Shown piece by piece: positions 55,373-64,000 of a stretch of DNA of 64,000 bases. Under the pieces are notes generated by a model. It was not told where the DNA came from. It was given only the letters and a program-made list of their open reading frames with translations, and searched no databases. The position numbers and the translations under genes are program-made. Source of the DNA: Planctomycetaceae bacterium UBA2972 (GTDB lineage: Bacteria > Planctomycetota > Planctomycetia > Pirellulales > Pirellulaceae); contig DEAW01000136.1 in NCBI GenBank assembly GCA_002348315.1, forward strand, positions 1 to 64,000, written 5' to 3'. Each line of letters begins with the position of its first letter. Within the stretch, counting starts at the first letter, position 1.

Positions 55373-56802
55373 GCCAGAATGTCTTTGACAACCCTTGCTG
55401 CGGTGACCCGAGTGTCGGTCAGAGACTCGGAATGTCCCTGATGATGGTAGGTAAGTTTCTGATGGTCTAACCCAAGTTGATGCAGGATGGTGGCATGTAA
55501 ATCATGAACGGTAACGATATTCTCAACACTACGATAACCTAACTCGTCAGTAGCGCCGTAACTGAGACCACCTTTGACACCTCCGCCAGCCAATAGCGTG
55601 GTACAGGCATTACGATTGTGATCACGTCCGGAACCATTTTGAGAGATTGGCAAGCGGCCGAATTCTCCCGACCAGATGATCAAAGTACTATCGAGCAACC
55701 CTCGTTGTTTCAGATCTTTGATTAAGGCAGCGGTCGGCTGATCGGTAATCTTACAGATGGATTCATTTTGAGTTTTGACGTTTCCATGGGAATCCCAGGG
55801 TTGGCTGTTGGGGCTGGCCGGCGGAAAGATCTGAATAAATCGCACACCGGACTCAACTAACCGACGAGCCATCAGGCAACGAGTGCCGTAACGTGAAAGT
55901 TCGTCATCTCCCTGATCCACGCCATAGAGTTTCTTTGTATCCTCTGTCTCCTTGGAGAGATCCATAACTTCCGGTGCCGAAAGCTGCATTCGTGCTGCCA
56001 ATTCATAATTCTGAATTCGCGCGTCGAGATCAGTCTCTTGAGGATAGCGAGTTTGAAACTTCTTATTGAGCTTGGCTAAGAGTTGTAGGTTTTGAGCCTC
56101 GACTCCATCAGGCCGCTGGTCGCTGGCTTTGAGATTGAGTACGGGAGTGCCCTGAGTTGCCACTTCCGTACCACCATAAATCGCAGGCATCCAGCCGTTC
56201 TGCCAAAGCAGTGTTCCGCTGGTGTTGTACCCTCGTTCATCCCGTAAAACGATATAAGCTGGTAGATTTTGATTGGCCGTCCCTAAGCCGTAACTGACCC
56301 AGGACCCAAGTGCCGGTCGGCCGGCGAACAACTTGCCGGTGTTAAACATCACCAACGCCTCGGTATGGTTGTTATGCCCGGACACCATCGATCGAATCTT
56401 ACAGAATTCATCTGCCACACTGGCCATGTGCGGTAACGGAGATGCAAAGTCCATCCCGCTCTCACCATATTGCTGAAACTCAAAAGGCATACCCAGTAGC
56501 TTGTTGGTTTCACTGCCGGGCTGAAATTGTTCGATGGCTCCGGTATGTTTCTGCCCGTTGCGTTTGTTAAGTTCGGGCTTGGGGTCAAACAGATCCATTT
56601 GACTCGGTCCACCATTTTGCATCATCAAAATGACAGATTTCACTTGAGGTTTGAAGTGAGGGTCACGTTTCCGGAGGTCATGGTAATTCCCTTCAGCAGC
56701 TCGTAAATCATGGTGCAACAATTCCGCTAAGGCGACACTACCAAAGCCCAGTGCCGAGCGTGTTAACATCTCTCGTCGCGATTGGAGTTGGAATGGTTTC
56801 AT
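55369..56802 (-). CDS. DUF1501 protein with twin-arginine signal
   Basis: A 477-residue exported protein. MKPFQLQSRREMLTRSALGF carries the Tat motif SRREMLTRS. Family blocks: ILMMQNGGPSQMDLFDPKPE, TYGLG-type SYGLGTANQNLPAYIVLRDE, MARRLVESGVRFIQIFPPAS, WDSHGNVKT, GSGRDHNRNACTTLLAGGGV and VHDLHATILHQLGLDHQKL. It begins 17 bases after the stop of the PSD1 gene at 56820-60161 in the same direction, forming the fourth such pair, and converges on the third pair. Confidence 0.9.
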   Translation of the reverse strand: MKPFQLQSRREMLTRSALGFGSVALAELLHHDLRAAEGNYHDLRKRDPHFKPQVKSVILMMQNGGPSQMDLFDPKPELNKRNGQKHTGAIEQFQPGSETNKLLGMPFEFQQYGESGMDFASPLPHMASVADEFCKIRSMVSGHNNHTEALVMFNTGKLFAGRPALGSWVSYGLGTANQNLPAYIVLRDERGYNTSGTLLWQNGWMPAIYGGTEVATQGTPVLNLKASDQRPDGVEAQNLQLLAKLNKKFQTRYPQETDLDARIQNYELAARMQLSAPEVMDLSKETEDTKKLYGVDQGDDELSRYGTRCLMARRLVESGVRFIQIFPPASPNSQPWDSHGNVKTQNESICKITDQPTAALIKDLKQRGLLDSTLIIWSGEFGRLPISQNGSGRDHNRNACTTLLAGGGVKGGLSYGATDELGYRSVENIVTVHDLHATILHQLGLDHQKLTYHHQGHSESLTDTRVTAARVVKDILA

Positions 56803-56819
56803 AAGAGGGAAGGCCTGGC

Positions 56820-59800
56820 CTACTGGATGTAAATAAATTCGTTGGTGCTGAAGAGAACCTGACAGACTCTGGCAAACGCCAATTGATAAGCCTGTTGCAT
56901 TTGTTGCTCATCGTTTTGATAGGCAGTGAAGTGATGATGAAACACTGCAGTGCAAGCTTCTGATTCTTCTTCTGTGATGGGGCGGTTTAACGAGTGCTGA
57001 AATAACAGATGTAGTTGTTTTGTCAGGTTGTCCGGAGCACTGGCTATAATCTTGCGAGCCAGAGCCTCGGCCTGATGACCCAGAAACCGACTATTGAGCA
57101 TCCACAAGGATTGGGAAACAGATGCCGAGGCATCACGTTGCTGACAAGCTTCAATTAACAGTGGCTGATCGAAAACCTGTAGAACGGTGGGATGATAATT
57201 CCTACGGTTGAGTAAATAGATACTGCGGCGCCAGGTTGTTTCCTCAGTGACTTTGTCGTAGCCCTCTTCCACGACCATTCCATCGGGAAGATTGACAATG
57301 TTATCAAAACGCCCTCCCATCGTGGTGTCCAGACGGCCACTGACGAACAGGACAGAGTCGCGGATGGCCTCGGCTTCCATGCGACGAAGGTTTTGACGCC
57401 AGAGCAGATTGTTATTCGGATCCAGTTTCAAAGCGTTTTGCGTTTGTGGATTGTCGGCCACGGTGGAAACTTGCATATAAACCTGACTGGTCATGATTTG
57501 CTTTAGCAGTGGCTTTAGCTGGCCGTTGTGCTTTACGAAATCTGCGGCCAGATACTCAAGCAGCTCGGGATGAGTTGGCGTCATCCCGGATACGCCAAAA
57601 TTAGCAGCGGTTTCAACCAGGCCTTTGCCAAATAGGTGTTGCCAGATCCGATTAACCCGGACTCGAGCAGCCAGTCCGCCAAGAGGACTCGACCAATCTG
57701 TAAGTTGCCGAGCAAATTGCAATCGCTGATGTTCGGCTGCGACCTCGACGTTGGGAGTGTTATCCGGTTGTTCGTCAGATTCCAAAACCGAAAAGATTCC
57801 CGCCTGTACTTCCGCTCCGGGCTTTTCGTGTTCCCCCCGACGCAGGACATAGGTCGGCCTGACGCTTCCAACGTCGTAAACGGCTTGTGCCCAGCTATCA
57901 TCGAGTGTGGCGTTTATTTCATTGATTTGGTTGGTCAGCTCCGTGACTTTCAGTTGTTTCTCACGGGCTAGAGTTGGCATGACCTGTGCCTGATTAAAGA
58001 CAAACGACTCACCAAATTTGTCGGTTAAGTACTTCTGAATGGCGGACCGTTCGTCCTTGGACACACGCTGCGCTGCTAATACGTCGTCCCGCAGAACGGC
58101 GGGAATGGCAGCGAGGGTTTGTTTCTTTAGTATCTGACGACCAACTTCAATGATGGAATTGATTTCGGATTGGAAGGTGGAGCGTTGTTTTTCGAACGTC
58201 GCGATTTCTTCGGTTCCCAGCAAGCGGATTTGGCGTTGATCCGGCTGGAGCCAATCTTTCGGTTGCCAGGCCGGGCTGAAAATAGCTGTGAAGCGATAAT
58301 AATCCCGCTGAGAAATAGGTTCGAATTTGTGATCGTGGCATTTGCAACACTGCATCGAGAGCCCGAGGATGTTTTGTGCAACGGATTCGGCAGTACGTTG
58401 TAACACGTGGTAGCGAATGCTGAGAATATTGAGTTCATTTTGGTCAGTATCATCGGGGGCACACCGTAGCATCGTCGTGGCAATCAGGTGATCCCGCATC
58501 GACTGATCAAATGATTTTGCATCTCGCCAGGAAACCATTGCATCTCCGGCAAGTTGCTCCTGCAGAAACTGCCCGTAAGGTTTGTCGTTGTTAAAGGATT
58601 GAATTACATAATCGCGATATCGCCATTTTCCTTTGGCCGGACGTACGATAGCCTGGTCGTTATCCATAGAATTGGTGTCACTGTAGCCTACGCCATCAAG
58701 CCAGTGACGCCCCCAGCATTCTCCAAAATGAGAACTCTTCATCAAATGATCGAGTAACCGGGAGTAGGCGTCAGGCCGGTCATCCATAAGAAACGATTGA
58801 ACCGTTGTTTGCGATGGTGGAAGTCCGGTGAGATCCAAACTGGCTCGCCGGACAAGTATTTCCTTTGAAGCGGTGTTAGAAAATGTAAGTCCTTGTTTTT
58901 CCAAAGTAGCTTCCAGCAGTGAATCGATATTGGTACGAGAGCTGTGCCTTACCATCATAAGAGGGATACCGGGGGTCTGGAGTTGCTGGAAAGCCCAGTG
59001 ATCACTTTGGGTTTCTCGTCGCAGAGTCGCCGCGTCGATCGCCTGGTTCGCTGTGGCGCCCGAATCTATCCAACGGCGCAATAATTCCAACTCGGCAGTG
59101 GTGAGCGGGTCGTCAGAATCGGCCGGCGGCATTTCACCGGAAGCGGTGATGTGAAAGAGAAAACTGCGTTGGGCATTACCCGGTTCCAGAATAGGACCGC
59201 TCGTCCCGCCGCGATAAAGTTCAATGAACTGATCCAACTGAAGACCTCCCCGGGCTTCGTCGCCACTGTGACAATCGACACATTTGTTGGTCAGTAAGGG
59301 CTGAATGTCTTTTTCAAATATAGGTTGTTCGGCAGCAGGTGCTGAATAGCTGGTTGTGTCGGCTAATCGTTTGGCGAGGTACTGACCAACCTGTTGTTGT
59401 TCCATTGCATTTAGGACACGGTTGAAGATCATGACTTCATAGATTTGCCCCTGAAAGTAATGGGATGGATCCTGACTAAGTGAGTGTTGCCCTATCGTCA
59501 GTTGAGCTCCCCCGACAAAACCGAGAAATCCAACATCTCCCCGATACCTTCCATGTCCAACGGATTTGCCGTCTTCATACAAGGCCCAGCGTTGGTTCCC
59601 TGCAAAGACAGATTCCAGAACGTGGGGTTTGCTGTCCCAGGCCTTTTGGTTTGAGGTGGCTTCGGCGCCTGCCGCCACTCCCAGCCGCAGCCGACCTTTG
59701 CTGTCCGGATCTAGTGAATAATCTTCATAGCCAATCCAAAACCCCTTCCGTTTATTGGTGTACTTGTCTTCTTTTTGGAATGACGCCAGATCGATGATTC

Positions 59801-60161
59801 GCGGACTGCCGGAATCCTGTAAGTCAGCTTGCATGAGCACAAACACCTGAAAGGTTTGCTCACCGGAAAGAAAACCATCAAGGCGAGTTAGCGTTAGTGA
59901 TGATTTCTTGAAGTGAATCGCTGTATTACCGTCGAGCTGACTTACCAGCGGCCTTAGTTGGGGATCGTTCTGAGTTAAGTGGTTGCCGTGGTCACTTCGA
60001 TCAAACCAGGTGATGACTCGGTTGTCTTCCGCTTCATGATGATCGGCATCGAGCCAAAGGACGAGTCCATCGGTAGAGAAGGGAGGATCTATCGGTAATT
60101 CATCTGCCGTCAAAACCGTGCTTAAGAAAAACAGGCTTAAGCATGACAGGAGTCGTGACAT
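56820..60161 (-). CDS. PSD1-type protein: LamG / cytochrome c / DUF1549 / DUF1553
   Basis: A 1113-residue exported protein. ATG at 60161 gives a signal peptide (MSRLLSCLSLFFLSTVLTAD). A LamG/concanavalin-like domain comes first (about 30-255: DGLVLWLDADHHEAEDNRVI, FQGQIYEVMIFNRVLNAMEQ), followed by a PSCyt1 heme domain with CVDCH (294-298) and GEMPPADSDD, DUF1549 (about 440-665: RRASLDLTGLPPSQTTV, HFGECWGRHWLDGVGYSDTN, CCKCHDHKFEPISQRDYY), a helical linker, and DUF1553 (about 830-1095: ARVRVNRIWQHLFGKGLVE). LamG domains bind glycans, so this member may tie the redox part to a polysaccharide; that is inferred. It heads a pair with the DUF1501 gene at 55369. Confidence 0.9.
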   Translation of the reverse strand: MSRLLSCLSLFFLSTVLTADELPIDPPFSTDGLVLWLDADHHEAEDNRVITWFDRSDHGNHLTQNDPQLRPLVSQLDGNTAIHFKKSSLTLTRLDGFLSGEQTFQVFVLMQADLQDSGSPRIIDLASFQKEDKYTNKRKGFWIGYEDYSLDPDSKGRLRLGVAAGAEATSNQKAWDSKPHVLESVFAGNQRWALYEDGKSVGHGRYRGDVGFLGFVGGAQLTIGQHSLSQDPSHYFQGQIYEVMIFNRVLNAMEQQQVGQYLAKRLADTTSYSAPAAEQPIFEKDIQPLLTNKCVDCHSGDEARGGLQLDQFIELYRGGTSGPILEPGNAQRSFLFHITASGEMPPADSDDPLTTAELELLRRWIDSGATANQAIDAATLRRETQSDHWAFQQLQTPGIPLMMVRHSSRTNIDSLLEATLEKQGLTFSNTASKEILVRRASLDLTGLPPSQTTVQSFLMDDRPDAYSRLLDHLMKSSHFGECWGRHWLDGVGYSDTNSMDNDQAIVRPAKGKWRYRDYVIQSFNNDKPYGQFLQEQLAGDAMVSWRDAKSFDQSMRDHLIATTMLRCAPDDTDQNELNILSIRYHVLQRTAESVAQNILGLSMQCCKCHDHKFEPISQRDYYRFTAIFSPAWQPKDWLQPDQRQIRLLGTEEIATFEKQRSTFQSEINSIIEVGRQILKKQTLAAIPAVLRDDVLAAQRVSKDERSAIQKYLTDKFGESFVFNQAQVMPTLAREKQLKVTELTNQINEINATLDDSWAQAVYDVGSVRPTYVLRRGEHEKPGAEVQAGIFSVLESDEQPDNTPNVEVAAEHQRLQFARQLTDWSSPLGGLAARVRVNRIWQHLFGKGLVETAANFGVSGMTPTHPELLEYLAADFVKHNGQLKPLLKQIMTSQVYMQVSTVADNPQTQNALKLDPNNNLLWRQNLRRMEAEAIRDSVLFVSGRLDTTMGGRFDNIVNLPDGMVVEEGYDKVTEETTWRRSIYLLNRRNYHPTVLQVFDQPLLIEACQQRDASASVSQSLWMLNSRFLGHQAEALARKIIASAPDNLTKQLHLLFQHSLNRPITEEESEACTAVFHHHFTAYQNDEQQMQQAYQLAFARVCQVLFSTNEFIYIQ

Positions 60162-60300
60162 GAGAAATCGTATCTCGAACAAACAAACAGGCGGGCGGCA
60201 TCTGAATCGTTGTCCATTATACGACAAGACCATCGTCGGTTCGAGAAATATGTGTCAGCTTCGGGTTGGTGCCTGAAAGAGAGACGGATGAATTGCTCGA

Positions 60301-60978
60301 CTAAGGCCGAGGGTGAATGAGCAGCACATGATTTTCTAATTCGTTTTCATTACTGTCACCCGGCGGTATTTTCTCGGCGAGATGCTCAGCTAGCAACGTG
60401 ACACCGACAGTCAACGCCTGAGCGATATCGTTCTCTTTGATCTCTTTCAAGACAGCATTACAGACGGTCTCAAGTATCTCCTGCTCCAGAGCAACATTGG
60501 CGAGTCGATCACATAGAACGGAAGCTCGCCGTTCGGCCAGGCTGATGTAAAGCAGGACAGCACCAGCACTACGAGGGGATGCTAGTACAGCATCGGCTAA
60601 CACGATTTGCGCTGAACGTTGGATTTCTTCATTTGTTTCCGAGGTGGAGATTACACATGCACGAAGTGACTTGAAGATACTTGTCAGGATGACTCCGGCC
60701 AGAAAACCAAAGATGACGAGGCTCATCTGAACTAACAGACTAAACTCAGGTTCAGCGCTCCACATTCCATCGTTGTCCAGAGATCGAGCGATGAAATGTC
60801 CACCTCCCAAACCTACGACCGACCCGAGAATTCCAAAGATGGATTCGGCCCGATCATATCGGCCGGATTCGGTTGCCACGGCACAGACGATCTCAGTTGC
60901 GGTAGCCTTTTCGGCTTCACGAATACATTCTTCAACAGACTCGATCTGCTGCGTATTGAGTGCTTTGATTGCATTCAC
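60301..60978 (-). CDS. TPM-domain membrane protein
   Basis: A 225-residue protein of the TPM (TLP18.3/Psb32/MOLO-1) family. I start it at GTG 60978 (VNAIKALNTQQIESVEECIR), since the frame upstream overlaps the neighbour and is low-complexity. The N-terminal part shows the TPM pattern EECIREAEKATATEIVCAVA, then two membrane segments around residues 60-80 and 100-125 (LLVQMSLVIFGFLAGVILTS), then SAGAVLLYISLAERRASVLC, the second half of the domain. It is the last gene of a three-gene minus-strand cluster with 25 bases between. Function of bacterial TPM proteins is unclear; roles in envelope or membrane-protein quality control have been suggested. Confidence 0.78.
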   Translation of the reverse strand: MNAIKALNTQQIESVEECIREAEKATATEIVCAVATESGRYDRAESIFGILGSVVGLGGGHFIARSLDNDGMWSAEPEFSLLVQMSLVIFGFLAGVILTSIFKSLRACVISTSETNEEIQRSAQIVLADAVLASPRSAGAVLLYISLAERRASVLCDRLANVALEQEILETVCNAVLKEIKENDIAQALTVGVTLLAEHLAEKIPPGDSNENELENHVLLIHPRP

Positions 60979-61003
60979 TATAGAATCTCTCTTTCGTTTT
61001 GTG

Positions 61004-61957
61004 TTACCAACTTCCCGTGGCTCCGCCACCGCCACTCGAACCACCACCGAAGCCGCCACCGCTGAAACCGCTTGAGCTACTACTGAATCCACCGCTGCTA
61101 TAGCTACTGCCACTGCTATAAGAATAATCTCCACCGTCATAATTCCCGTTGCCTAGCCGTGGGGAGAGCCAGGCAAGAATAAATACGAAGATTGCAATGA
61201 TTCCCATCGGGAAGACTGCCAATACAATCATCGTGATGCCACCCAGCAGACTAAATTTTCTGATGTCGCCACGCAGTTTAATAGCGCAGATTATGGTTAC
61301 TAAAATACCGACGACAAACAGGATGCTTCTCAATATCATTTGGAAGGTGGAGTTTTTAGAGAGCTTGATGAAACTAAAGTCACCTTTAGGTGCTGGGATT
61401 GCGATTGCCTCCCCGAGTGGCCCCGTTTCTGCCATCTTTCCCAGGTGTTCCACTCCGGCGGTAATGCCACCCACGAAATCACCATTTTTGAAATGCGGGA
61501 TGATGATGTAGTCCATGATGTCCTGACAGTGATAATCAAACCGGCGTCCCCAATCTTTCCCCAGTTCAATACGGGCTTTTCGGTCGCCCATGGAAACCAG
61601 CAAGAGTATTCCACGGTTATGACCGTCAGTCTCCGAGGTACCGATTTCCCATTGATTGAACCATTCTCTCGCAAACGGTTCGATCGTCGTGGATTCGTAT
61701 CCATACGATGCCATGCGAGGAATGATCACGACAATAATCGGAGTGGAATGATCATTGAAAGCAATGTTCTGGAATTTGGTGATTTGAGTTACCGGATTAC
61801 TTTCCGGTTCGACGATCCCAACGTAATCATGGATGAAGAACCCCTCACCATCTACGGCAGGTGTTGGTGGAATGTGAATTTGGGCATCGACCGTGACTGT
61901 TGTCAGCAACAGCCCCACAGTCAACAGGATAGCAGTGAATTCTCGATTCTCATTCAT
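61004..61957 (-). CDS. TPM-domain protein with Gly/Ser-rich tail (YgcG-like)
   Basis: A 317-residue exported, membrane-anchored TPM protein (signal MNENREFTAILLTVGLLLTT). The TPM domain (about 35-190) has GEGFFIHDYVGIVEPES, TPIIVVIIPRMASYGYEST, FNQWEIGTSETDGHNRGILL and RKARIELGKDWGRRFDYHC. Two membrane helices follow (about 208-228 and 238-262). The tail (about 270-317) is Gly/Ser/Tyr-rich and ends in SSGGGGATGSW, the family's typical ending. A cytosolic-face or periplasmic tail with low complexity may mediate assembly. The next gene upstream, 61964, is a paralog with the same last 12 residues. Confidence 0.88.
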   Translation of the reverse strand: MNENREFTAILLTVGLLLTTVTVDAQIHIPPTPAVDGEGFFIHDYVGIVEPESNPVTQITKFQNIAFNDHSTPIIVVIIPRMASYGYESTTIEPFAREWFNQWEIGTSETDGHNRGILLLVSMGDRKARIELGKDWGRRFDYHCQDIMDYIIIPHFKNGDFVGGITAGVEHLGKMAETGPLGEAIAIPAPKGDFSFIKLSKNSTFQMILRSILFVVGILVTIICAIKLRGDIRKFSLLGGITMIVLAVFPMGIIAIFVFILAWLSPRLGNGNYDGGDYSYSSGSSYSSGGFSSSSSGFSGGGFGGGSSGGGGATGSW

Positions 61958-61963
61958 ATGTAA

Positions 61964-62992
61964 CTACCAACTTCCTGTGGCTCCGCCGCCACCACTCGAA
62001 CCACCGCTGAAGCCACCACCACTGAAGCCTCCACCTCCTCCGCCACCGCCGTAGCTTCCAAAGGATGTGGAATCAGATTTCCCTAGATTCTCCACCATGC
62101 TGAGCAACAAGTTTTTCCAGAAATCCCAGCTGCTGATTTTTGCAACGAATCTGCGCCAGATTTCAGCGGGTGAAGTGAAGTGTGGTTTGGGCTCCAGACC
62201 TTTCTTAATTCGAATTAGTTTATAGATCACTAGTCCGGGAAGAAGTACGTAGAGAATTAGCGGCAGCATGATCGTGGGTGAGAAGAAGACGGCGATGATC
62301 ACGGACAATACTAAAAATGTTGGCATTACGTTGATCGTCTCACGCTCTCTCCACAGGAATATTGCCAGCATCAGGACAATCGCTAATCCAATCAGGCCAA
62401 AGATAACCAGGGCAGGATTAATAGCAAAAAGTGCCGAGGGTGCTTGTTGAGGACCTGTCGTGGCCATGCTTAGCAGCCGTTTAGTCCCGTGCTCTAACCC
62501 TGAAGGGTAGTCTTCACTTTTAAAATATGGGATCATGCTGTGCTTCATGATTTTCATGCAATGATCATCAAAGCGACGTCCCCAATCTGCACCTAATTCG
62601 ATACGGCACAATCGTTCTTTTCGAATGAAGAGGATTAGAATTCCTTTGTTATCACCCGTTGTGTTTTGTGTTCCGATTTGCCATTGATCGAACCAGAGCT
62701 TTGCCATGGCTTCAATGTCAGCCGGATGGTATCCAAAACGTTTAATCGACTCGATCGTCACAATCACGATGGGCGTATTATGGTCGACGAAAGCCTGTTC
62801 CTGATATTGAGAAATCCTCCGAAATTCACTGCTATTTGGAGGTATGATTCCCGCATAGTCCTGTATGAAAAACCCCTTGCCATTAATTGCCGGGACTGGT
62901 GGGATACCACTCACTTCATACAACGACGATAGCAGCATGATCAGACAAACGATACTGTTTGCTATGTGCGGACGTTTTTGTAGTGGTGACAT
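61964..62992 (-). CDS. TPM-domain protein with Gly-rich tail (YgcG-like)
   Basis: A 342-residue exported, membrane-anchored TPM protein, first of the cluster (signal about 10-30, ANSIVCLIMLLSSLYEVSG). The TPM domain (about 38-190) has GKGFFIQDYAGIIPPNSSEF, TPIVIVTIESIKRFGYHPAD, FDQWQIGTQNTTGDNKGILI and CRIELGADWGRRFDDHC. Two or three membrane helices (about 195-265) are followed by a soluble stretch and a tail with seven or more consecutive glycines ending GGSSGGGGATGSW. It lies 6 bases before the 61004 gene, with which it shares about half of its domain residues by eye, so the two are tandem duplicates. Confidence 0.87.
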   Translation of the reverse strand: MSPLQKRPHIANSIVCLIMLLSSLYEVSGIPPVPAINGKGFFIQDYAGIIPPNSSEFRRISQYQEQAFVDHNTPIVIVTIESIKRFGYHPADIEAMAKLWFDQWQIGTQNTTGDNKGILILFIRKERLCRIELGADWGRRFDDHCMKIMKHSMIPYFKSEDYPSGLEHGTKRLLSMATTGPQQAPSALFAINPALVIFGLIGLAIVLMLAIFLWRERETINVMPTFLVLSVIIAVFFSPTIMLPLILYVLLPGLVIYKLIRIKKGLEPKPHFTSPAEIWRRFVAKISSWDFWKNLLLSMVENLGKSDSTSFGSYGGGGGGGGFSGGGFSGGSSGGGGATGSW

Positions 62993-63249
62993 TGTTTAAT
63001 CCAGGTTCACGACCGGGGAAGTCGGCTAGTCTCTATTATCAGAGGTGTGATTGTTTTTCCCTGATGGGCGCTGATTCTCTTTTCAATTTGATAGAAAGTG
63101 CTGATTTTTAGAAAGCTGAATCCGTAAATAATGCGCCGATTGCTATCAATTGATGAGTTTCCATTTTGCCAACTCAGTGTAGTTACCTATTGGATTACTC
63201 CGATATAATGAGAGTTAGACTTGTTAACCAATAAGCCATTTGTAACCCG

Positions 63250-64000
63250 ATGCTGTCTATCTTCGATCCCCGACAACCGATCAATCGCCGAGCCATGCTC
63301 CAGGTGGGTGGATTAGGGCTGGCCGGTGCCGCAGGACTGGATTTATCGACGCTCCTGGCAGCCAAAGCCGAGAAGAATCACTACACGACTGGTAAGTCTG
63401 TTATTTTTCTGTTGCAGCACGGTGGGCCTACTCAGCATGAAACGTTCGATCCAAAGATGGATGTGGACGAAGCTATACGTACGGTTGGTGGAGTAACGCA
63501 AACGAGCATTCCCGGAGTGCATTTCGGTAGTACCATGTCTCGCTTAGCAGCTCTGGCAGATAAATTGGCCATCGTACGTTCGTATGTCGGCGGCAGTAGT
63601 GCTCATGGCATTCGCCCCATCGTCAGTAATGCCTCGCTCAAGGCTAATCTGGGATCCATCTATGCTCGCCTGGCTGGTACCAATCATTCTCGGACGGGTA
63701 TTCCCACCAATATTGCGATTGACCCGACGGCTGTTGAACCTGAAGACAACGGCCCGGATGTTCGATTTGGAACATTCGTCCAGACCGGTGAACTTGAAAA
63801 AATGTATGAGCCATTCGTGCCGGGGGGTGGATCCAATCTGCAGAAGAACATGCGACTGGCTTTACCTATTTCACGATTTGATAATCGTAAAGGGCTGCTG
63901 CAATCGCTTGACGGATTGAAAAATGAAATCGACAGCACGGGTGTTTTGGAAGGAGTCGGCAGATTTCGTGAACAGGCATACGACATGTTGATTCGTGGGG
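63250..64000 (+). CDS. DUF1501 protein, partial (cut by right edge)
   Basis: The first 250 residues of a DUF1501 protein with an ATG at 63250. MLSIFDPRQPINRRAMLQVG carries a Tat-type RR (13-14) before a hydrophobic stretch (GLGLAGAAGLDLSTLL). The family block LLQHGGPTQHETFDPKMDVD is present, as are GGSSAHGIRPIVS and NLGSIYARLAG. It belongs to a different subgroup from the four paired members: GPTQHE replaces GPSQMD, and the N-terminus is longer. No PSD1 gene precedes it in this window; the partner, if any, lies to the right. The upstream 257 bases are AT-rich and contain no other gene I can see. Confidence 0.9.
   Translation, partial: MLSIFDPRQPINRRAMLQVGGLGLAGAAGLDLSTLLAAKAEKNHYTTGKSVIFLLQHGGPTQHETFDPKMDVDEAIRTVGGVTQTSIPGVHFGSTMSRLAALADKLAIVRSYVGGSSAHGIRPIVSNASLKANLGSIYARLAGTNHSRTGIPTNIAIDPTAVEPEDNGPDVRFGTFVQTGELEKMYEPFVPGGGSNLQKNMRLALPISRFDNRKGLLQSLDGLKNEIDSTGVLEGVGRFREQAYDMLIRG

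Noticed and set aside
60979..61140. N-terminal extension of the last TPM gene
   Set aside because: The extension is an Ala/Val-rich reading of the Gly-tail DNA of the upstream gene in another frame; GTG at 60978 is a better start.
61004..62100. Glycine-rich tails as a tandem DNA repeat array or CRISPR
   Set aside because: The repeats are codon-level Gly/Ser runs inside two genes, without constant-length units or spacers.

Overview
This window reads as a chromosomal segment of a planctomycete (Planctomycetota, probably Planctomycetales). The evidence is four adjacent pairs of a DUF1549/DUF1553 (PSCyt2/PSD1) protein with a DUF1501 twin-arginine protein, plus a fifth DUF1501 gene cut by the right edge; five type I sulfatases; and several large secreted beta-propeller/cytochrome c proteins. 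DUF1549/DUF1553 domains were first defined in planctomycetes. Base composition is balanced, start codons are mostly ATG with some GTG, and Shine-Dalgarno signals are often weak. I saw no tRNA, rRNA, CRISPR array, insertion sequence or prophage. No gap of more than about 300 bases lacks a feature.

Layout. 1-5.4 kb: a broken frame at the left edge, a fumarylacetoacetate hydrolase-family enzyme, a DUF1585 remnant, a 50-aa small gene, a PhoD-like phosphatase, an orphan DNA methyltransferase, a DUF1653 protein and a CxCxxC protein. 5.5-9 kb: phosphoenolpyruvate carboxylase and a secreted thioredoxin-fold protein. 9-14.5 kb: first PSD1/DUF1501 pair and a metallophosphoesterase. 14.6-21.7 kb: two convergent sulfatases and a heparinase-like protein, a likely sulfated-polysaccharide cluster. 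21.7-30.5 kb: a tight three-gene minus-strand operon of secreted redox proteins, including a 1639-aa fusion. 30.6-37.3 kb: a sulfatase, an OafA-type acyltransferase, a second small gene, two unknown proteins and a primary-like sigma factor with a strong terminator. 37.3-43.5 kb: two sulfatases, a methyltransferase pseudogene, a PhyH dioxygenase and a TIM-barrel isomerase. 43.7-60.2 kb: three more PSD1/DUF1501 pairs with a GrpB protein, a propeller, a propeller remnant and a myo-inositol oxygenase between them. 60.3-63 kb: three clustered TPM-domain genes. The right edge cuts a DUF1501 gene.

Inferred joint role: most products carry export signals. They fit extracytoplasmic attack on sulfated, acetylated polysaccharides (sulfatases, heparinase-like protein), coupled to heme and copper electron-transfer proteins (the 21.7-30.5 kb operon and the PSD1 proteins). 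Cytosolic steps are suggested by inositol oxygenase and the fumarylacetoacetate hydrolase-family enzyme. The substrates are not readable from sequence.

Most unusual observations: (1) a nearly identical 17-bp dyad, GTGAC-N7-GTCAC, upstream of two unrelated 50-54 aa minus-strand genes 32 kb apart; (2) the SGNH/propeller/HEAT/PA14/cupredoxin/cytochrome c fusion and its operon; (3) several gene remnants, including a methyltransferase frame with two in-frame stops and no frameshift.
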